DNA of 64,000 nucleotides from Verrucomicrobiales bacterium (GCA_029212615.1 JARGPJ010000005.1:62001-126000); one strand, 5' to 3'. Positions 26,337-35,992 are shown, counted from the stretch's first letter. The notes: generated by a model not told the origin, from the sequence alone. Translations and numbers: made by a program.

Positions 26337-28661
26337 ATGGAAGAAAATATCCTGAAACTACTAGGCAGAAAAAGATATCTGCCATCCAACATTCCCGAGC
26401 TCCTCAAACAGCTCAAGCTCTCCGCGAACGATCAGCAGACTCTACAACGTTCACTCAAGGAACTTGAGCGAAACGGCCTCGTAGCCCGCATCAAAGGCAA
26501 TCGCTACATCCTGCCGAAAGAGGCTGACCTTGTCCCCGGGCGAATCCAAATCACTCGCGCGGGACGGGGCTTTCTCATGCCCGACGAACCGGGAGCAGGT
26601 GAAATAGCCATTCCCGCCAACGCGACCGGAACCGCGATGAACGACGACCGGGTCCTTGTGCGCCTCGACGTGAAGCCTCAGGGCAAACGTACTAAAGCAG
26701 ACAAACCTGAATCCGGCACCGTCGTCCGCATCCTCGAACGTCGGCGTACGCAGATCGTGGGCACTTTAAAAAAGGGGCAGCAAACCCACTATGTCGTCCC
26801 TGACGACTCACGCTTTCAACAGGACATCACCGTCCCGCCGGCCAGGGACACCGGCCGTCCCGCCCGAGTCGGCGACAAAGTCGTCGTCGAATTAAAGGAA
26901 TGGAAATCACGTCATCACAACCCCGAAGGGATCATCACCGAGGTTCTCGGGCCGCCAACCGCGGAAGGCGTCGACATGCTCGCGGTCCTGCGACAGTATG
27001 ATCTTCCTCTCAAATTTCCCCGCGCCGTTCTTCAGGAAGTAAAACGCTTCGGAACAAAGGTCATCGAGGAAGACTGCGAAGGGCGGACTGATTGCCGCGA
27101 TCACAACGTCATCACGATTGACCCCGCCGACGCGCGGGACTTCGACGATGCTTTCTATCTTGAACCGGCCCGTGGCAACCGATGGAAACTCTGGGTTCAC
27201 ATCGCCGATGTTTCCCACTATGTAAAACCCGGCTCCGCGCTCGATAAAGAGGCGCTGCATCGCGGCAATTCGACCTACCTCGTCGATCGGGTCATCCCCA
27301 TGCTTCCGGAGGCCCTCAGTAACGAACTCTGTTCCCTGAAGCCGAAAGTGGATCGCCTCTCAAAATGTGTCGAATTCCTTATCGACAACAACGGCAAAGT
27401 CGTACGGACCCGCTTTCACGAAGCCGTGATTCATTCAAAGCGTCGTTATAGTTACGAAAGTGCTTTCGAAGTGCTGAATCGCAAACCGAAAGACGAGATC
27501 GAATCGATGCTCTGCAACGCCGGGCAACTCGCGATGAAAATCCGGGCGCGCCGCTTCGCCGCCGGGTCCCTCGATCTTGATTTTCCCGAAACCAAGATTC
27601 GACTGGATGACAATGGCAAAGTTGCCCGTATCGAAAAAGTCGACAATGACCAGTCCCACCAGCTCATCGAAGAGTTTATGCTTCTCGCCAACGAAGCGGT
27701 CGCGGGACGACTCATGAAGACGAGGCAGCCGACTATCTATCGTGTTCACGAAAGCCCCGATCCGAAGCGCCTTTATGACTACCGGGAGGAAATCCTCAGT
27801 CACAATCTTCCCTGTGGAAACCTCGAGAAAACGGTCGAAGTCCAGAAGTTGCTCAAACGACTCGGCACCGTCGCTATCGGTGCGGCGCTCAAGATCGGCT
27901 TTCTTAAATCGCTGATGCGGGCCCGCTACGCCGTCGAGCCTCTCGGCCACTACGGTCTCGCCAAAGACAAATACGCTCACTTCACTTCCCCGATCCGACG
28001 CTACGCCGATCTCATTGTCCACCGGAGCCTCTTTGGAAAAACAAAACTCTCACCGAGCTTTCTCCAGAAGACCGCGGAACATATTTCGACAACAGAGCGA
28101 AATTCAGGCGATGCGGAGCGGGACAGTAAAGACGTGAAGATGTATGCCTACCTGAAGGAGCAACTCACTTCTAAAAATCCACAGATCTACGAAGCACTCA
28201 TCACCGACATTCGGAACTTCGGTCTCTTTATTGATGTCCCCGACCTCGGAATGCGGGGCCTTGTTCCTTTGTCAGGAATCGAAGACGACTTTTACGAATT
28301 CGACTCGACAAGAGTGCAGGTCATTGGACGCCGGACGAATAAGGTCATTAAACTCGGTGACATGCTCGAAGTGCAGGTCGAGAAAGTCGACACCTTCAAA
28401 AAGGAAGTCGACTTTCAACTCGCCGGCGGGAGCGGAAAATCGCGAACCTCGCGCCATCAGCCCCGACAGGGGGCGCGTTCAAAACAGGGCGGAAAGCAAC
28501 GTTCCGATCAGAATCGAAACCGCCGAAAGGGATCAAGTTCGAAGAAACAGGAGTCCCCTCAAGGTCGCAGCAAATCTTACAAGCCACCTCAGAAGAAAAA
28601 CACAGGAGATACCCCGCCCAAGCGGAAACGCTCCCGTTCCCGCCGAAGCAAACAGGGTTAA
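26337..28661 (+). CDS. rnr: Ribonuclease R
   Basis: RNase R is a processive 3'-5' exoribonuclease that degrades structured RNA. This 774-aa protein has the family layout: an N-terminal winged-helix and cold-shock part (about 1-230), the RNB catalytic domain with DPADARDFDDAFY from Asp262 carrying the metal-binding aspartates, YAHFTSPIRRYADLIVHR near the end of RNB, an S1 domain from about 620 (GLFIDVPDLGMRGLV), and a long basic Ser/Arg/Lys tail. The start is an ATG without Shine-Dalgarno. Its stop codon lies within the left arm of an inverted repeat. Confidence 0.96.
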   Translation: MEENILKLLGRKRYLPSNIPELLKQLKLSANDQQTLQRSLKELERNGLVARIKGNRYILPKEADLVPGRIQITRAGRGFLMPDEPGAGEIAIPANATGTAMNDDRVLVRLDVKPQGKRTKADKPESGTVVRILERRRTQIVGTLKKGQQTHYVVPDDSRFQQDITVPPARDTGRPARVGDKVVVELKEWKSRHHNPEGIITEVLGPPTAEGVDMLAVLRQYDLPLKFPRAVLQEVKRFGTKVIEEDCEGRTDCRDHNVITIDPADARDFDDAFYLEPARGNRWKLWVHIADVSHYVKPGSALDKEALHRGNSTYLVDRVIPMLPEALSNELCSLKPKVDRLSKCVEFLIDNNGKVVRTRFHEAVIHSKRRYSYESAFEVLNRKPKDEIESMLCNAGQLAMKIRARRFAAGSLDLDFPETKIRLDDNGKVARIEKVDNDQSHQLIEEFMLLANEAVAGRLMKTRQPTIYRVHESPDPKRLYDYREEILSHNLPCGNLEKTVEVQKLLKRLGTVAIGAALKIGFLKSLMRARYAVEPLGHYGLAKDKYAHFTSPIRRYADLIVHRSLFGKTKLSPSFLQKTAEHISTTERNSGDAERDSKDVKMYAYLKEQLTSKNPQIYEALITDIRNFGLFIDVPDLGMRGLVPLSGIEDDFYEFDSTRVQVIGRRTNKVIKLGDMLEVQVEKVDTFKKEVDFQLAGGSGKSRTSRHQPRQGARSKQGGKQRSDQNRNRRKGSSSKKQESPQGRSKSYKPPQKKNTGDTPPKRKRSRSRRSKQG

Positions 28662-28681
28662 GCAAAGGACCAAACCCTGTC
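28651..28681. repeat. Inverted repeat AACAGGGTT/AACCCTGT, copy 2
   Basis: Arms ACAGGGTT and AACCCTGT pair perfectly across 13 bases; the left arm contains the rnr stop codon. It matches the copies at 7204-7234 and 60266-60296 in arms and spacing. It could be a 3'-end hairpin of the rnr mRNA. Confidence 0.5.
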
Positions 28682-28696
28682 TATTCTTGAAATGGA

Positions 28697-28722
28697 GAGG
28701 TGGAGGCATCGACCGCCACCTC
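28697..28722. terminator. Hairpin between convergent rnr and peroxiredoxin genes
   Basis: GAGGTGG and CCACCTC pair perfectly over 7 bp with a 12-base loop, 7 nt past the peroxiredoxin stop and 36 nt past the rnr stop. Only short T stretches follow on either strand, so a bidirectional terminator is a guess. Confidence 0.35.
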
Positions 28723-28729
28723 GAAAGAA

Positions 28730-29263
28730 TCACTTCTCCTCGACACCGAGTTCGAGGAGCTTGGCGGCCACATCAGCTCCTGCTGATTTCGTATTGATCG
28801 CCTCATCAATGAAAAGAATTTTACCGTCTTTTCCGATGTAAATGGTGTGTCGCTTTGCGTTGCCTTTTTCGTTTTTGACCAACCCATAATCCATTGCCGC
28901 GTCGCGCTCCGGATCACAGAGAATGGGATAATCCAGATCGAGGGACTCGGCGAATTTAGCGTTCGTCTCTTCGTCGTCACAACTCGCAGCAAAATAAGCG
29001 ACGTCGAATTTAGCCAACTCTTTGCCACTCTCACGGAGCGATTTACATTCGGCGGTACACCCCCCCGTAAAAGCTTTCGGGAACCAGGCGATAACCATGG
29101 CCTGCTTCCCTTTGAAATCTCCGGTCGAATAGGTTTTTCCATCGCTCCCTTTGAGAGAAAAAGCAGGGGCTTTTTCCCCTACCTCCGGCGCTCCTGCAGC
29201 GGAAGAGGTGAAAGCGAGCATACCCGCGAAAAGCATCGTCAATGTGATAGTAGAAGTGTTCAT
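28730..29263 (-). CDS. Exported peroxiredoxin (BCP/AhpC-TSA type)
   Basis: A 177-aa thiol peroxidase-like protein. The signal peptide (about 1-24) places it in the periplasm. FPKAFTGGCTAEC carries the peroxidatic Cys69 and a second Cys73 placed like the resolving Cys of BCP/PrxQ enzymes. It reduces hydroperoxides using thiol donors. Convergent with rnr (68 bp) and divergent from the esterase operon (107 bp). Confidence 0.88.
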   Translation of the reverse strand: MNTSTITLTMLFAGMLAFTSSAAGAPEVGEKAPAFSLKGSDGKTYSTGDFKGKQAMVIAWFPKAFTGGCTAECKSLRESGKELAKFDVAYFAASCDDEETNAKFAESLDLDYPILCDPERDAAMDYGLVKNEKGNAKRHTIYIGKDGKILFIDEAINTKSAGADVAAKLLELGVEEK

Positions 29264-29370
29264 TGACTGAACGGTAGCGCTTTCGATCTTTTCCTGTCCA
29301 TGCCGTATTCATGGAAAATGCCGCGAATTCGTCCTTTTCATTTTTCGTCCCCCTTCGTTATCTAAGGGCC

Positions 29371-30471
29371 ATGAATCGAATCATCTCTTTCGCCCTTTTC
29401 CTGCTGCTTGCGATCCCTGCCATCACCGCGGAAGCAGCGAGAAAGGAAAAAGCTCCACCAGTCGTTTCCCCTCTCATTGATGCCGATCGAAATGTCACTT
29501 TTCAGATCAAGGCACCGAATGCCGGAAAAGTCTCTGTCTCCAGTAAAATGAGCAACAAGCCCCTCAAGTTGACAAAGAATGAAGACGGAATCTGGAGTGG
29601 AACACTTAAAGCAGTTCCACCCGGGCTCTACGGATACAGTCTTTCGATCGACGGAGTGAAAATCATTGACCCCGGTAACCCCCGCTCAAAACCAATGCGG
29701 TCACCACGCACGAGCATTCTCCATCTTCCCGGAGACCATGACTATGACTTCAAGAATGTTCCGCACGGGACAGTTCACTATCATGCCTACCAATCAAAGC
29801 CGATTGATCGTTTCCGGGAACTTCAGGTCTACACGCCCCCCGGATACGAAGAAGGAACGCAGGAATATCCGCTCCTTGTTCTCCAACATGGTCACGGCGA
29901 TTGTTTTGCAACATGGATCACCCACGGAAAGGCACATTGGACCCTCGACAACCTCATCGCAGAAAGCCGTGCCGTCCCCATGGTGGTGGTCATGCTTGAC
30001 GGTCACCCCATTCCTGAGTCTCACGGAAACGGGCGCATGCCGGAGAATACTGAGGAACTGAGAAAAGACCTTATCGATCAAGTTCTCCCCATGATCGAAT
30101 CCACCTATCGAATCAAAGAAGGGCGCAAGCATCGTGCTATTGCCGGACTTTCCATGGGCGGCATGCACGCGCTTACGATTGGGTTCAGCGAACTGGAGAC
30201 CTTTGCTTCAATTGCTTCGTTCAGCGGCGCCATTCCTGAGGGTGATACCCTGACAGAGACGCTGAAAGATGCGGAGAATACCAGTGCGAAAATAGATCTC
30301 CTCTGGATAGGCTGCGGAGAGGATGACTTTCTCCTCGAAGAGAATCAGAAACTGATCGCCGATCTCGAAAAATACGGAATTAACCACAAGTGGCACCTGA
30401 CAGGCGGAGCCCATGAATGGAGTGTTTGGCGGCAGTATCTCAGTGACTTTGCACCCCTCCTCTTTCGCTAG
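29371..30471 (+). CDS. Exported CE1-like esterase with N-terminal E-set domain
   Basis: A 366-aa esterase. The ATG at 29371 gives a signal peptide (MNRIISFALFLLLAIPAITA); the track start 60 bp upstream does not. Residues about 30-125 look like the CBM48/E-set domain common in Fes- and feruloyl-esterase-like enzymes (FQIKAPNAGKVSVSSKM). The hydrolase part has LQHGHGD, GLSMGG with nucleophile Ser261 and GGAHEW with His348. It probably removes acyl groups from glycans. First gene of a coupled operon: the next start is 2 bp after its stop. Confidence 0.87.
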   Translation: MNRIISFALFLLLAIPAITAEAARKEKAPPVVSPLIDADRNVTFQIKAPNAGKVSVSSKMSNKPLKLTKNEDGIWSGTLKAVPPGLYGYSLSIDGVKIIDPGNPRSKPMRSPRTSILHLPGDHDYDFKNVPHGTVHYHAYQSKPIDRFRELQVYTPPGYEEGTQEYPLLVLQHGHGDCFATWITHGKAHWTLDNLIAESRAVPMVVVMLDGHPIPESHGNGRMPENTEELRKDLIDQVLPMIESTYRIKEGRKHRAIAGLSMGGMHALTIGFSELETFASIASFSGAIPEGDTLTETLKDAENTSAKIDLLWIGCGEDDFLLEENQKLIADLEKYGINHKWHLTGGAHEWSVWRQYLSDFAPLLFR

Positions 30472-30473
30472 CC

Positions 30474-31358
30474 ATGGCACGCCAGCTTTTCCGCTCCCCC
30501 CTCATCGCCGCGCCAGCGCTCCTTCTCGCAGCCTTGGCTTTTTCGATCATTCCCCTGTCGAAATCGAACGTCGAAAAGCGTTACGGAGAAATCATTCATG
30601 AAACCACTTCCGACTTTTCGCGCATTCGCATCCGCGAAAAGGGTCCTGTCCGCAGCCTTCTCTTTATCGATAAGAACGGGAAAGAACAGTGTCAGTCCTC
30701 AGTGAATACCGAAGCACCCGGCGAACATCAACTGGGCTACACCAGAAGCCTCTTCGCTTCCTTCCTCTTTCACTACCCTCAAAACCGTGTCCTCATCGTC
30801 GGACTGGGTGGTGGTGGAATGGTCCGGTTCCTCAACTCTACGTTTCCTACGATGATGGTCGAAGCAGTCGAAATCGATCCGGTCGTGGTTCAGCTCGCCG
30901 CGGAGTATTTCGGGACCCGTCCCGGCCCGCGGACGAAAATCCACACCGAAGATGCCTTTGTCTTCCTCAATCAGGATCACGGACTCTACGACGCGATTTA
31001 CATGGACGCCTTTTTACAGCCCCCCGCCGGCTCCGGGCTTAAGGAGAAAACACGACGACTCAAGACTCTCGAATTCCTGATAAGCCTCCAAGACCACCTC
31101 ACTCCCGACGGCATGGTCGCCTTCAACATTATTCCCGCGGAAGAAGGCGCTGATGAAAATATTTCCGCGATCAATGAAGCCTTTACCTCAACCTTTGCCT
31201 TCGACGTTCCCCGAACCGGGAATCGAATCATCATTGCCTGCAAAGAGGAGACAATCGCTTCACCCGAACAGCTCTCCAAAACGTCGAGGGATCTCGATGA
31301 ATCACTCGACCTCCACTTTTCTTTTCAAGAAATCGCCAAAGCACTTAGACACCCATGA
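30474..31358 (+). CDS. Spermidine synthase-like methyltransferase-fold protein
   Basis: A 294-aa protein with an N-terminal hydrophobic segment (about 6-24), so it is probably membrane-anchored or exported. VLIVGLGGGGMVRFL and VEIDPVVVQLAAEYF match the SAM/decarboxy-SAM binding motif and following acidic position of spermidine synthases, and DAIYMDAFLQPP stands at the gate-keeper Asp position. Many bacterial proteins of this type are not true polyamine synthases. It overlaps the following DUF1080 gene by 4 bp (ATGA). Confidence 0.8.
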   Translation: MARQLFRSPLIAAPALLLAALAFSIIPLSKSNVEKRYGEIIHETTSDFSRIRIREKGPVRSLLFIDKNGKEQCQSSVNTEAPGEHQLGYTRSLFASFLFHYPQNRVLIVGLGGGGMVRFLNSTFPTMMVEAVEIDPVVVQLAAEYFGTRPGPRTKIHTEDAFVFLNQDHGLYDAIYMDAFLQPPAGSGLKEKTRRLKTLEFLISLQDHLTPDGMVAFNIIPAEEGADENISAINEAFTSTFAFDVPRTGNRIIIACKEETIASPEQLSKTSRDLDESLDLHFSFQEIAKALRHP

Positions 31359-32041
31359 ACTTCATTCCCACCACCCTTACACTCTGCTTTTTAGTTAGCA
31401 TACTTTCTGCCGGAGAGTCCGGATTTACCCCGATGTTTAATGGAAAAGACCTGACAGACTGGGATGGTAAACCCGGAGCATGGAAGGTCATCAACGATGA
31501 AATCCACTGCACCGGTGAAGCCCAGGAAAGGAACTGGCTCGTCTGGCGGAAAGAGCAACCCGCGAACTTCATTCTGAAACTGGAGTTCAAGTGGGATGCC
31601 GGCAATTCCGGGGTTCAGGTTCGCAGCGATGATCTCGGCGACTGGCAAATCTTCGGCTATCAGGCAGAGATCGCACGTCAAGAAGTGATGGGGCTCTGGC
31701 ATCACTCCCTTCTCTCACAAGGCCACCCTACCAAGGAGGCACGCCACCTCATGACAACAGCGGGACAGCTCGCGGAGATCGACGATGCCGGCATCCGAAC
31801 CGTGACTCAGATAGATGACACCGCAGAAATACAAGCCCACTATGACGCAGGCGAATGGAACACGATGGAGATCATCGCAGAAGGCAATACCCTGACGCAG
31901 AAGGTAAACGACATCGTTTTTGCCACCCTGATTGACGATGACCCCGGGATGGGGCGGAAGAGCGGATTTATCGCTCTGCAGGACCATGGAAAGGGTTGCC
32001 TCGTCGCCTTTCGTAACCTTAAGATCAGAATTTTGCCATGA
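31355..32041 (+). CDS. Exported DUF1080 protein (3-keto-disaccharide hydrolase-like)
   Basis: A stand-alone 228-aa DUF1080 protein with a signal peptide (about 1-19). FTPMFNGKDLTDWDG is the family opening, and LEFKWDAGNSGVQVRSDD, IFGYQAEI and GFIALQDHG follow in the usual order. Pfam names the family 3-keto-disaccharide hydrolase after members that cleave 3-oxidised disaccharides. It overlaps the oxidoreductase downstream by 4 bp, which fits an oxidise-then-cleave pair. Confidence 0.88.
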   Translation: MNFIPTTLTLCFLVSILSAGESGFTPMFNGKDLTDWDGKPGAWKVINDEIHCTGEAQERNWLVWRKEQPANFILKLEFKWDAGNSGVQVRSDDLGDWQIFGYQAEIARQEVMGLWHHSLLSQGHPTKEARHLMTTAGQLAEIDDAGIRTVTQIDDTAEIQAHYDAGEWNTMEIIAEGNTLTQKVNDIVFATLIDDDPGMGRKSGFIALQDHGKGCLVAFRNLKIRILP

Positions 32042-33234
32042 CCCGTCGCCAAACCCTGCAAACACTCCTCGCGGCCTCCGCAGCCAGTGCAACAAGTTCA
32101 CTTCTCAATGGGGGGGAACCGGCCCTTCGCATCGCCGTGATCGGACATACCGGCCGGGGTGATTTCGGGCACGGACTCGACTACCTCTGGCGCGGCGTTC
32201 CCCAAACCGTGATCGCAGGTGTCTCTGACCCCGTCGAAGAAGGTCTGAAGAAAGCACTGAAAACCCTGAGGCTCCCTGAAGAGTCCGGATTTTCGGATTA
32301 CCGGGAACTGCTACAAGCCACTTCTCCTGATATTGTGGCAGTGGCTCCGAGGCATGTTGATCAGCACGCCGCCATGGCCATCGCCTCTTGCGAAGCGGGA
32401 GCGAAAGGGATCTACATCGAAAAGCCATTCTGCCGCGACCTCGGAGAAGCGGACCGGATCATCGCCGCATGCCGGGAGAACCGAACGAAACTCACGATTG
32501 CTCACCGGAATGGCTACCACCCTGTCCTGCCGGTCATCCTCGATCTCGTCGACGAGGGGAAAATCGGCCAACTCCTCGAAATCAGGGCGAGAGGGAAAGA
32601 GGATCACCGGGGAGGATGTCAGGATCTCTGGGTCCTCGGATCTCACCTCCTGAACTTGATCAACATCCTTGCCGGGAAACCGGCCTCGTGCACCGCCACG
32701 ATTCTTGCTGACGGTCGTCCCGCGACGAAAGCAGACCTGATCGAAGGCGAGGAAGGACTCGGCCCCATTCTAGGTAACGGGATTCATGCCCGCTACGACA
32801 TGGAGAACGGGCTCCCGGTGTTTTTCGAATCGATCGCGAAGGCCGGCTCAAGAGAAGCCGGTTTCGGCTTACAACTCATCGGCACTGAGGGCATTATCGA
32901 CTTAAGGGCTGACCGTGAACCACTTGCTCATTTCCGCGCCGGAAACCCCTTCAATCCACGGGTGGAGAGCGGGGCGTGGCAGGCAGTCACCTCTGCCGGA
33001 ATTGGAAAAGCAGAACCCATTCCTAAAATCACCCGCTTCGTGGGCGGGCACATCGCGGCAGTAGAAGACCTTATCTCCGCCATCGACGAAGATCGAATGA
33101 CACGATGCAACGAGGAAGACGGGCGAACTGTCGTGGCGATGATCATGGCCGCCTTCGCCTCGCACGTCGACGGAGGAAGACGGGTCGATTTTCCAGTTCA
33201 GGAAAAACAGAACCCGCTTCTTCGCCTCATTTGA
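32038..33234 (+). CDS. Tat-exported Gfo/Idh/MocA oxidoreductase
   Basis: A 398-aa NAD(P)-dependent sugar oxidoreductase-like protein. It begins with a Tat signal (MTRRQTLQTLLAASAASA); the Rossmann start LRIAVIGHTGRG and the EKPF motif (YIEKPFCRD) carry cofactor-binding and catalytic Lys positions. Exported members of this family keep a tightly bound cofactor because they fold before Tat export. Coupled by a 4-bp overlap to the DUF1080 gene; together they suggest C3 oxidation of a glycoside and cleavage of the product. It ends directly against the convergent sulfatase (33235). Confidence 0.9.
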   Translation: MTRRQTLQTLLAASAASATSSLLNGGEPALRIAVIGHTGRGDFGHGLDYLWRGVPQTVIAGVSDPVEEGLKKALKTLRLPEESGFSDYRELLQATSPDIVAVAPRHVDQHAAMAIASCEAGAKGIYIEKPFCRDLGEADRIIAACRENRTKLTIAHRNGYHPVLPVILDLVDEGKIGQLLEIRARGKEDHRGGCQDLWVLGSHLLNLINILAGKPASCTATILADGRPATKADLIEGEEGLGPILGNGIHARYDMENGLPVFFESIAKAGSREAGFGLQLIGTEGIIDLRADREPLAHFRAGNPFNPRVESGAWQAVTSAGIGKAEPIPKITRFVGGHIAAVEDLISAIDEDRMTRCNEEDGRTVVAMIMAAFASHVDGGRRVDFPVQEKQNPLLRLI

Positions 33235-34611
33235 TTATTTCGGCTGAAACAAGGTGTCGGTAGCGGGGGCAGTCCGCCCGGCATCCATCAAGGTACTGAG
33301 TTCTTTGACGACCCCGGGATTAGCGTCGGCAACATTACTCTCTTCGGCAATATCCTTCGAGAGATCATAAAGTTCAAAAACGGCATCCCCCTTCGTACGC
33401 GTTCCAATGCGATGCCCCTTCCAATTCCCCCGGCGAACGGCCTGCCAGCCCTTTTTATCCGCAGCCTCCCAGTAGAGATGATCATGGACAGCCTGCTGAG
33501 CATCGTTCCCCAGAAGGGTCGGTAGAAAGCTTACACCATCGACAGCCTCAGGAACCGATGCGCCTGTTAGCTCAGCCGCCGTTGGCAGGAGATCCCACTG
33601 GGCGGAAACATGATCCGTCTCCGACCCGGCGGCGACTTTTCCGGGCCAGCGGGCGATCATCGGACAGCGAATCCCCCCCTCGTAGAATTCAAACTTGATG
33701 CCGCGAAAGGGACCGTTCCCATCGAAAAATTCAGGATCAGCACCACCGGCCGGGGTCGGCCCGTTGTCACTGGAGAAAATAATCAGAGTGTTCTCCGCCA
33801 TTCCCAACTCATCCACCAGATCAACAATTCTCCCGACATCACGATCCAGTCTCGAGACCATTCCGGCGAAGGCAGCATGCGGCGTCTCCTGATAAATATA
33901 ATGCTGACCTCCGGGGCTGCCATGCGGCGAGGTCTCTTCAATATTGCCGATCCAGGGCTCCATTGAGTCAGCCGGCACATCGAGATCGACGTGAACCAGA
34001 GTGTAGGGCACGTAGAGAAAGAACGGCTCGTCCTGATTTTCATGAATGAAACTCAAGGCCTCCCGGGTGAACTCATCATGACTGTAATGCGTTCTCATTT
34101 CAGCATTTCCCGGATAAAGGACCTTTTCATCGTTCCGCCACATAAAAGGCGGATAGTGAGAGTGGGCATTCCTCTGATTCAGGTAGCCAAAGAAGTAATC
34201 AAAACCCTGATTCCACGGAACACCTGTCGTCTCTATCTCACCCACACCCCATTTTCCGATCGCTGCCGTTTTGTAACCGACCTCCTGCAAGACTTCTCCA
34301 ATGGTGACATCCCCGGGCAGAAGCGGACCGTCCCCGTTTTTCCGCACACGCGTGTGACCGGTGTGCTGACCTGTCATAAGACAACTTCTGGTGGGAGCGC
34401 AACTCGCACTTCCTGAATAATGCTGCGTGAACCTCATCCCCTCCTCCGCCAGTTGATCGATCCGGGGCGTTTTCAAAAGCCTCTGGCCATAGCATCCGAC
34501 ATCACCCACGCCGAGGTCATCAGCGAGAATATAAATAATATTGGGCCTGTCAGCGGCGGATAGAGATCCACAAACAAGAGCTAAACTGAGAAAGGAATGA
34601 AGTAATTTCAT
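33235..34611 (-). CDS. Exported sulfatase, arylsulfatase A-like
   Basis: A 458-aa sulfatase from the ATG at 34611 (the track start at 34629 is a GTG). Signal peptide to about residue 19, RPNIIYILADDLGVGD, CAPTR with formylglycine at Cys71, GQHTGHTRVR, GKWGVGE and FSSDNGPT are all in place. This set is typical of the large arylsulfatase A-like subfamily in marine polysaccharide degraders. It shares a 220-bp divergent gap with the parvulin gene, in which I found no clear promoter. Confidence 0.93.
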   Translation of the reverse strand: MKLLHSFLSLALVCGSLSAADRPNIIYILADDLGVGDVGCYGQRLLKTPRIDQLAEEGMRFTQHYSGSASCAPTRSCLMTGQHTGHTRVRKNGDGPLLPGDVTIGEVLQEVGYKTAAIGKWGVGEIETTGVPWNQGFDYFFGYLNQRNAHSHYPPFMWRNDEKVLYPGNAEMRTHYSHDEFTREALSFIHENQDEPFFLYVPYTLVHVDLDVPADSMEPWIGNIEETSPHGSPGGQHYIYQETPHAAFAGMVSRLDRDVGRIVDLVDELGMAENTLIIFSSDNGPTPAGGADPEFFDGNGPFRGIKFEFYEGGIRCPMIARWPGKVAAGSETDHVSAQWDLLPTAAELTGASVPEAVDGVSFLPTLLGNDAQQAVHDHLYWEAADKKGWQAVRRGNWKGHRIGTRTKGDAVFELYDLSKDIAEESNVADANPGVVKELSTLMDAGRTAPATDTLFQPK

Positions 34612-34831
34612 GAACCTCGACGATGGCACAAACTCCCTGCACCTGACAGTGCCTGATCCCGTCCCTGTGCCCCGCTCCGCTTACGTTCACTTCAATTTCA
34701 CCCTGTTTGTGGGTAAAGAATGGGGTTGTGCGCTGTTCATTTGGGCCGAAACTCTCTCAATCCTTTTTCCGCGCTGAATGCGGTCGGATCTCAACAGGCT
34801 GATCTTCTATCATCCTGACACCTGCTATTAA

Positions 34832-35914
34832 ATGAAAGTCCCTAAAACTCTGTTCACTGCTGCGCTACTTTTGCTCAGCCTCCTCGCTGCCTCTCTTCCT
34901 CTCTTTGCTGAAGAAGAGGCCCCCGCCAAAGAAGAAGCTCCCGCCGCGGCCGCTTCCAACCCTGTCCTCCTCACCGTCGACGGCACTCCGATCACGGAAG
35001 AAGACGTTCGTGAAATTATGATGGCCCGGTTCGGTAATCAGCTCCAGCAAATGCCACCCGAGCAACTCGCAATGGTTCAGGGGCAAATGCAACAGATGGT
35101 GATGGGTGATCTTATTTCCAAAGCTCTCTTCATCAACGCAGCCAACGACGCCGGTTATGAAGCCTCCGCCGGGGAAATCGATGAAAAAATGGGCGAAGTG
35201 GCCTCAAGACTCCCTGAGGGAGTTAAGCTTGAGGATTACGCAGCACAAGCGGGTGTCGATCTCAATCGCATCAAAACGCAGATCGCTGATGACATCAAAA
35301 TTCGCCAGCTTTTCGATGAGGTCACGAAAGAAATCGAGAAGCCTGAAGAAGCTGCGGTAAAGACCTACTACGAGGAGAATCCGGACGAGTTTAAGCAGGA
35401 GGCAAACGTTTCCGCTTCTCACATTCTCGTCTCAACTCAAGGCATCACCGACGAAGCTGAGCTCGCCGCCAAAGAGGAAGCTGCCAAAGATCTCATCGCC
35501 CAGCTTGCTGAGTCCGATGGAGAAAATTTCGCGGAACTTGCCGGAGCGCATTCCGACTGCCCTAGTAAGGCGGAAGGCGGAAGTCTCGGACAGTTTGCGA
35601 AGGGCCAGATGGTTCCTGAGTTTGAAAAAGCAGCTTTCGAGCAAGAAGTCGGCGTGATCGGCGATCTCGTTAAAACTCAATTCGGCTACCATATTATTAA
35701 AGTCACTGATCGTGCCGAGGAGAAGAAAATGACCTACGACGAAGTGAAAGACGATCTCGCCACCAACCTTTTCGAGAAAGCAAAAGGAGAGAAAATCGAA
35801 GGCTACCTTGCTGAGCTTCGCACCAATGCCAAAATTGAGCAGATGAATGCACCGGCTCCTCCTGCTGAGAATGCCGCACCTGAAGTGGAAGCCGAAGGCC
35901 CTACTGACATCTAA
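34832..35914 (+). CDS. Exported parvulin-type peptidyl-prolyl isomerase
   Basis: A 360-aa periplasmic folding factor of the SurA/PrsA type. The signal peptide (about 1-26) is followed by an acidic Ala/Glu-rich linker, a SurA-like helical N-terminal domain (about 45-185), then a parvulin (PpiC) domain with ASHILVST, GGSLGQFAKGQMVPEFEKAAF and FGYHIIKVTDR. The C-terminal 25 residues are Pro/Ala/Glu-rich. It likely assists folding of exported proteins. A strong terminator follows. Confidence 0.9.
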   Translation: MKVPKTLFTAALLLLSLLAASLPLFAEEEAPAKEEAPAAAASNPVLLTVDGTPITEEDVREIMMARFGNQLQQMPPEQLAMVQGQMQQMVMGDLISKALFINAANDAGYEASAGEIDEKMGEVASRLPEGVKLEDYAAQAGVDLNRIKTQIADDIKIRQLFDEVTKEIEKPEEAAVKTYYEENPDEFKQEANVSASHILVSTQGITDEAELAAKEEAAKDLIAQLAESDGENFAELAGAHSDCPSKAEGGSLGQFAKGQMVPEFEKAAFEQEVGVIGDLVKTQFGYHIIKVTDRAEEKKMTYDEVKDDLATNLFEKAKGEKIEGYLAELRTNAKIEQMNAPAPPAENAAPEVEAEGPTDI

Positions 35915-35964
35915 GGCGGGAATTCGCGGTGGGCCCACGCCCGCCACTGCCTCTCAATCAATCA

Positions 35965-35987
35965 TTTCGGGCAATTCATGCCCGAAA
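35965..35987. repeat. Nine-bp hairpin after the parvulin gene
   Basis: TTTCGGGCA and TGCCCGAAA pair perfectly around loop ATTCA, 50 nt after the parvulin stop. No T-run follows. It stands just ahead of the stronger hairpin at 35993-36022, so the two form a tandem 3' structure. Confidence 0.6.
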
Positions 35988-35992
35988 ACTGA

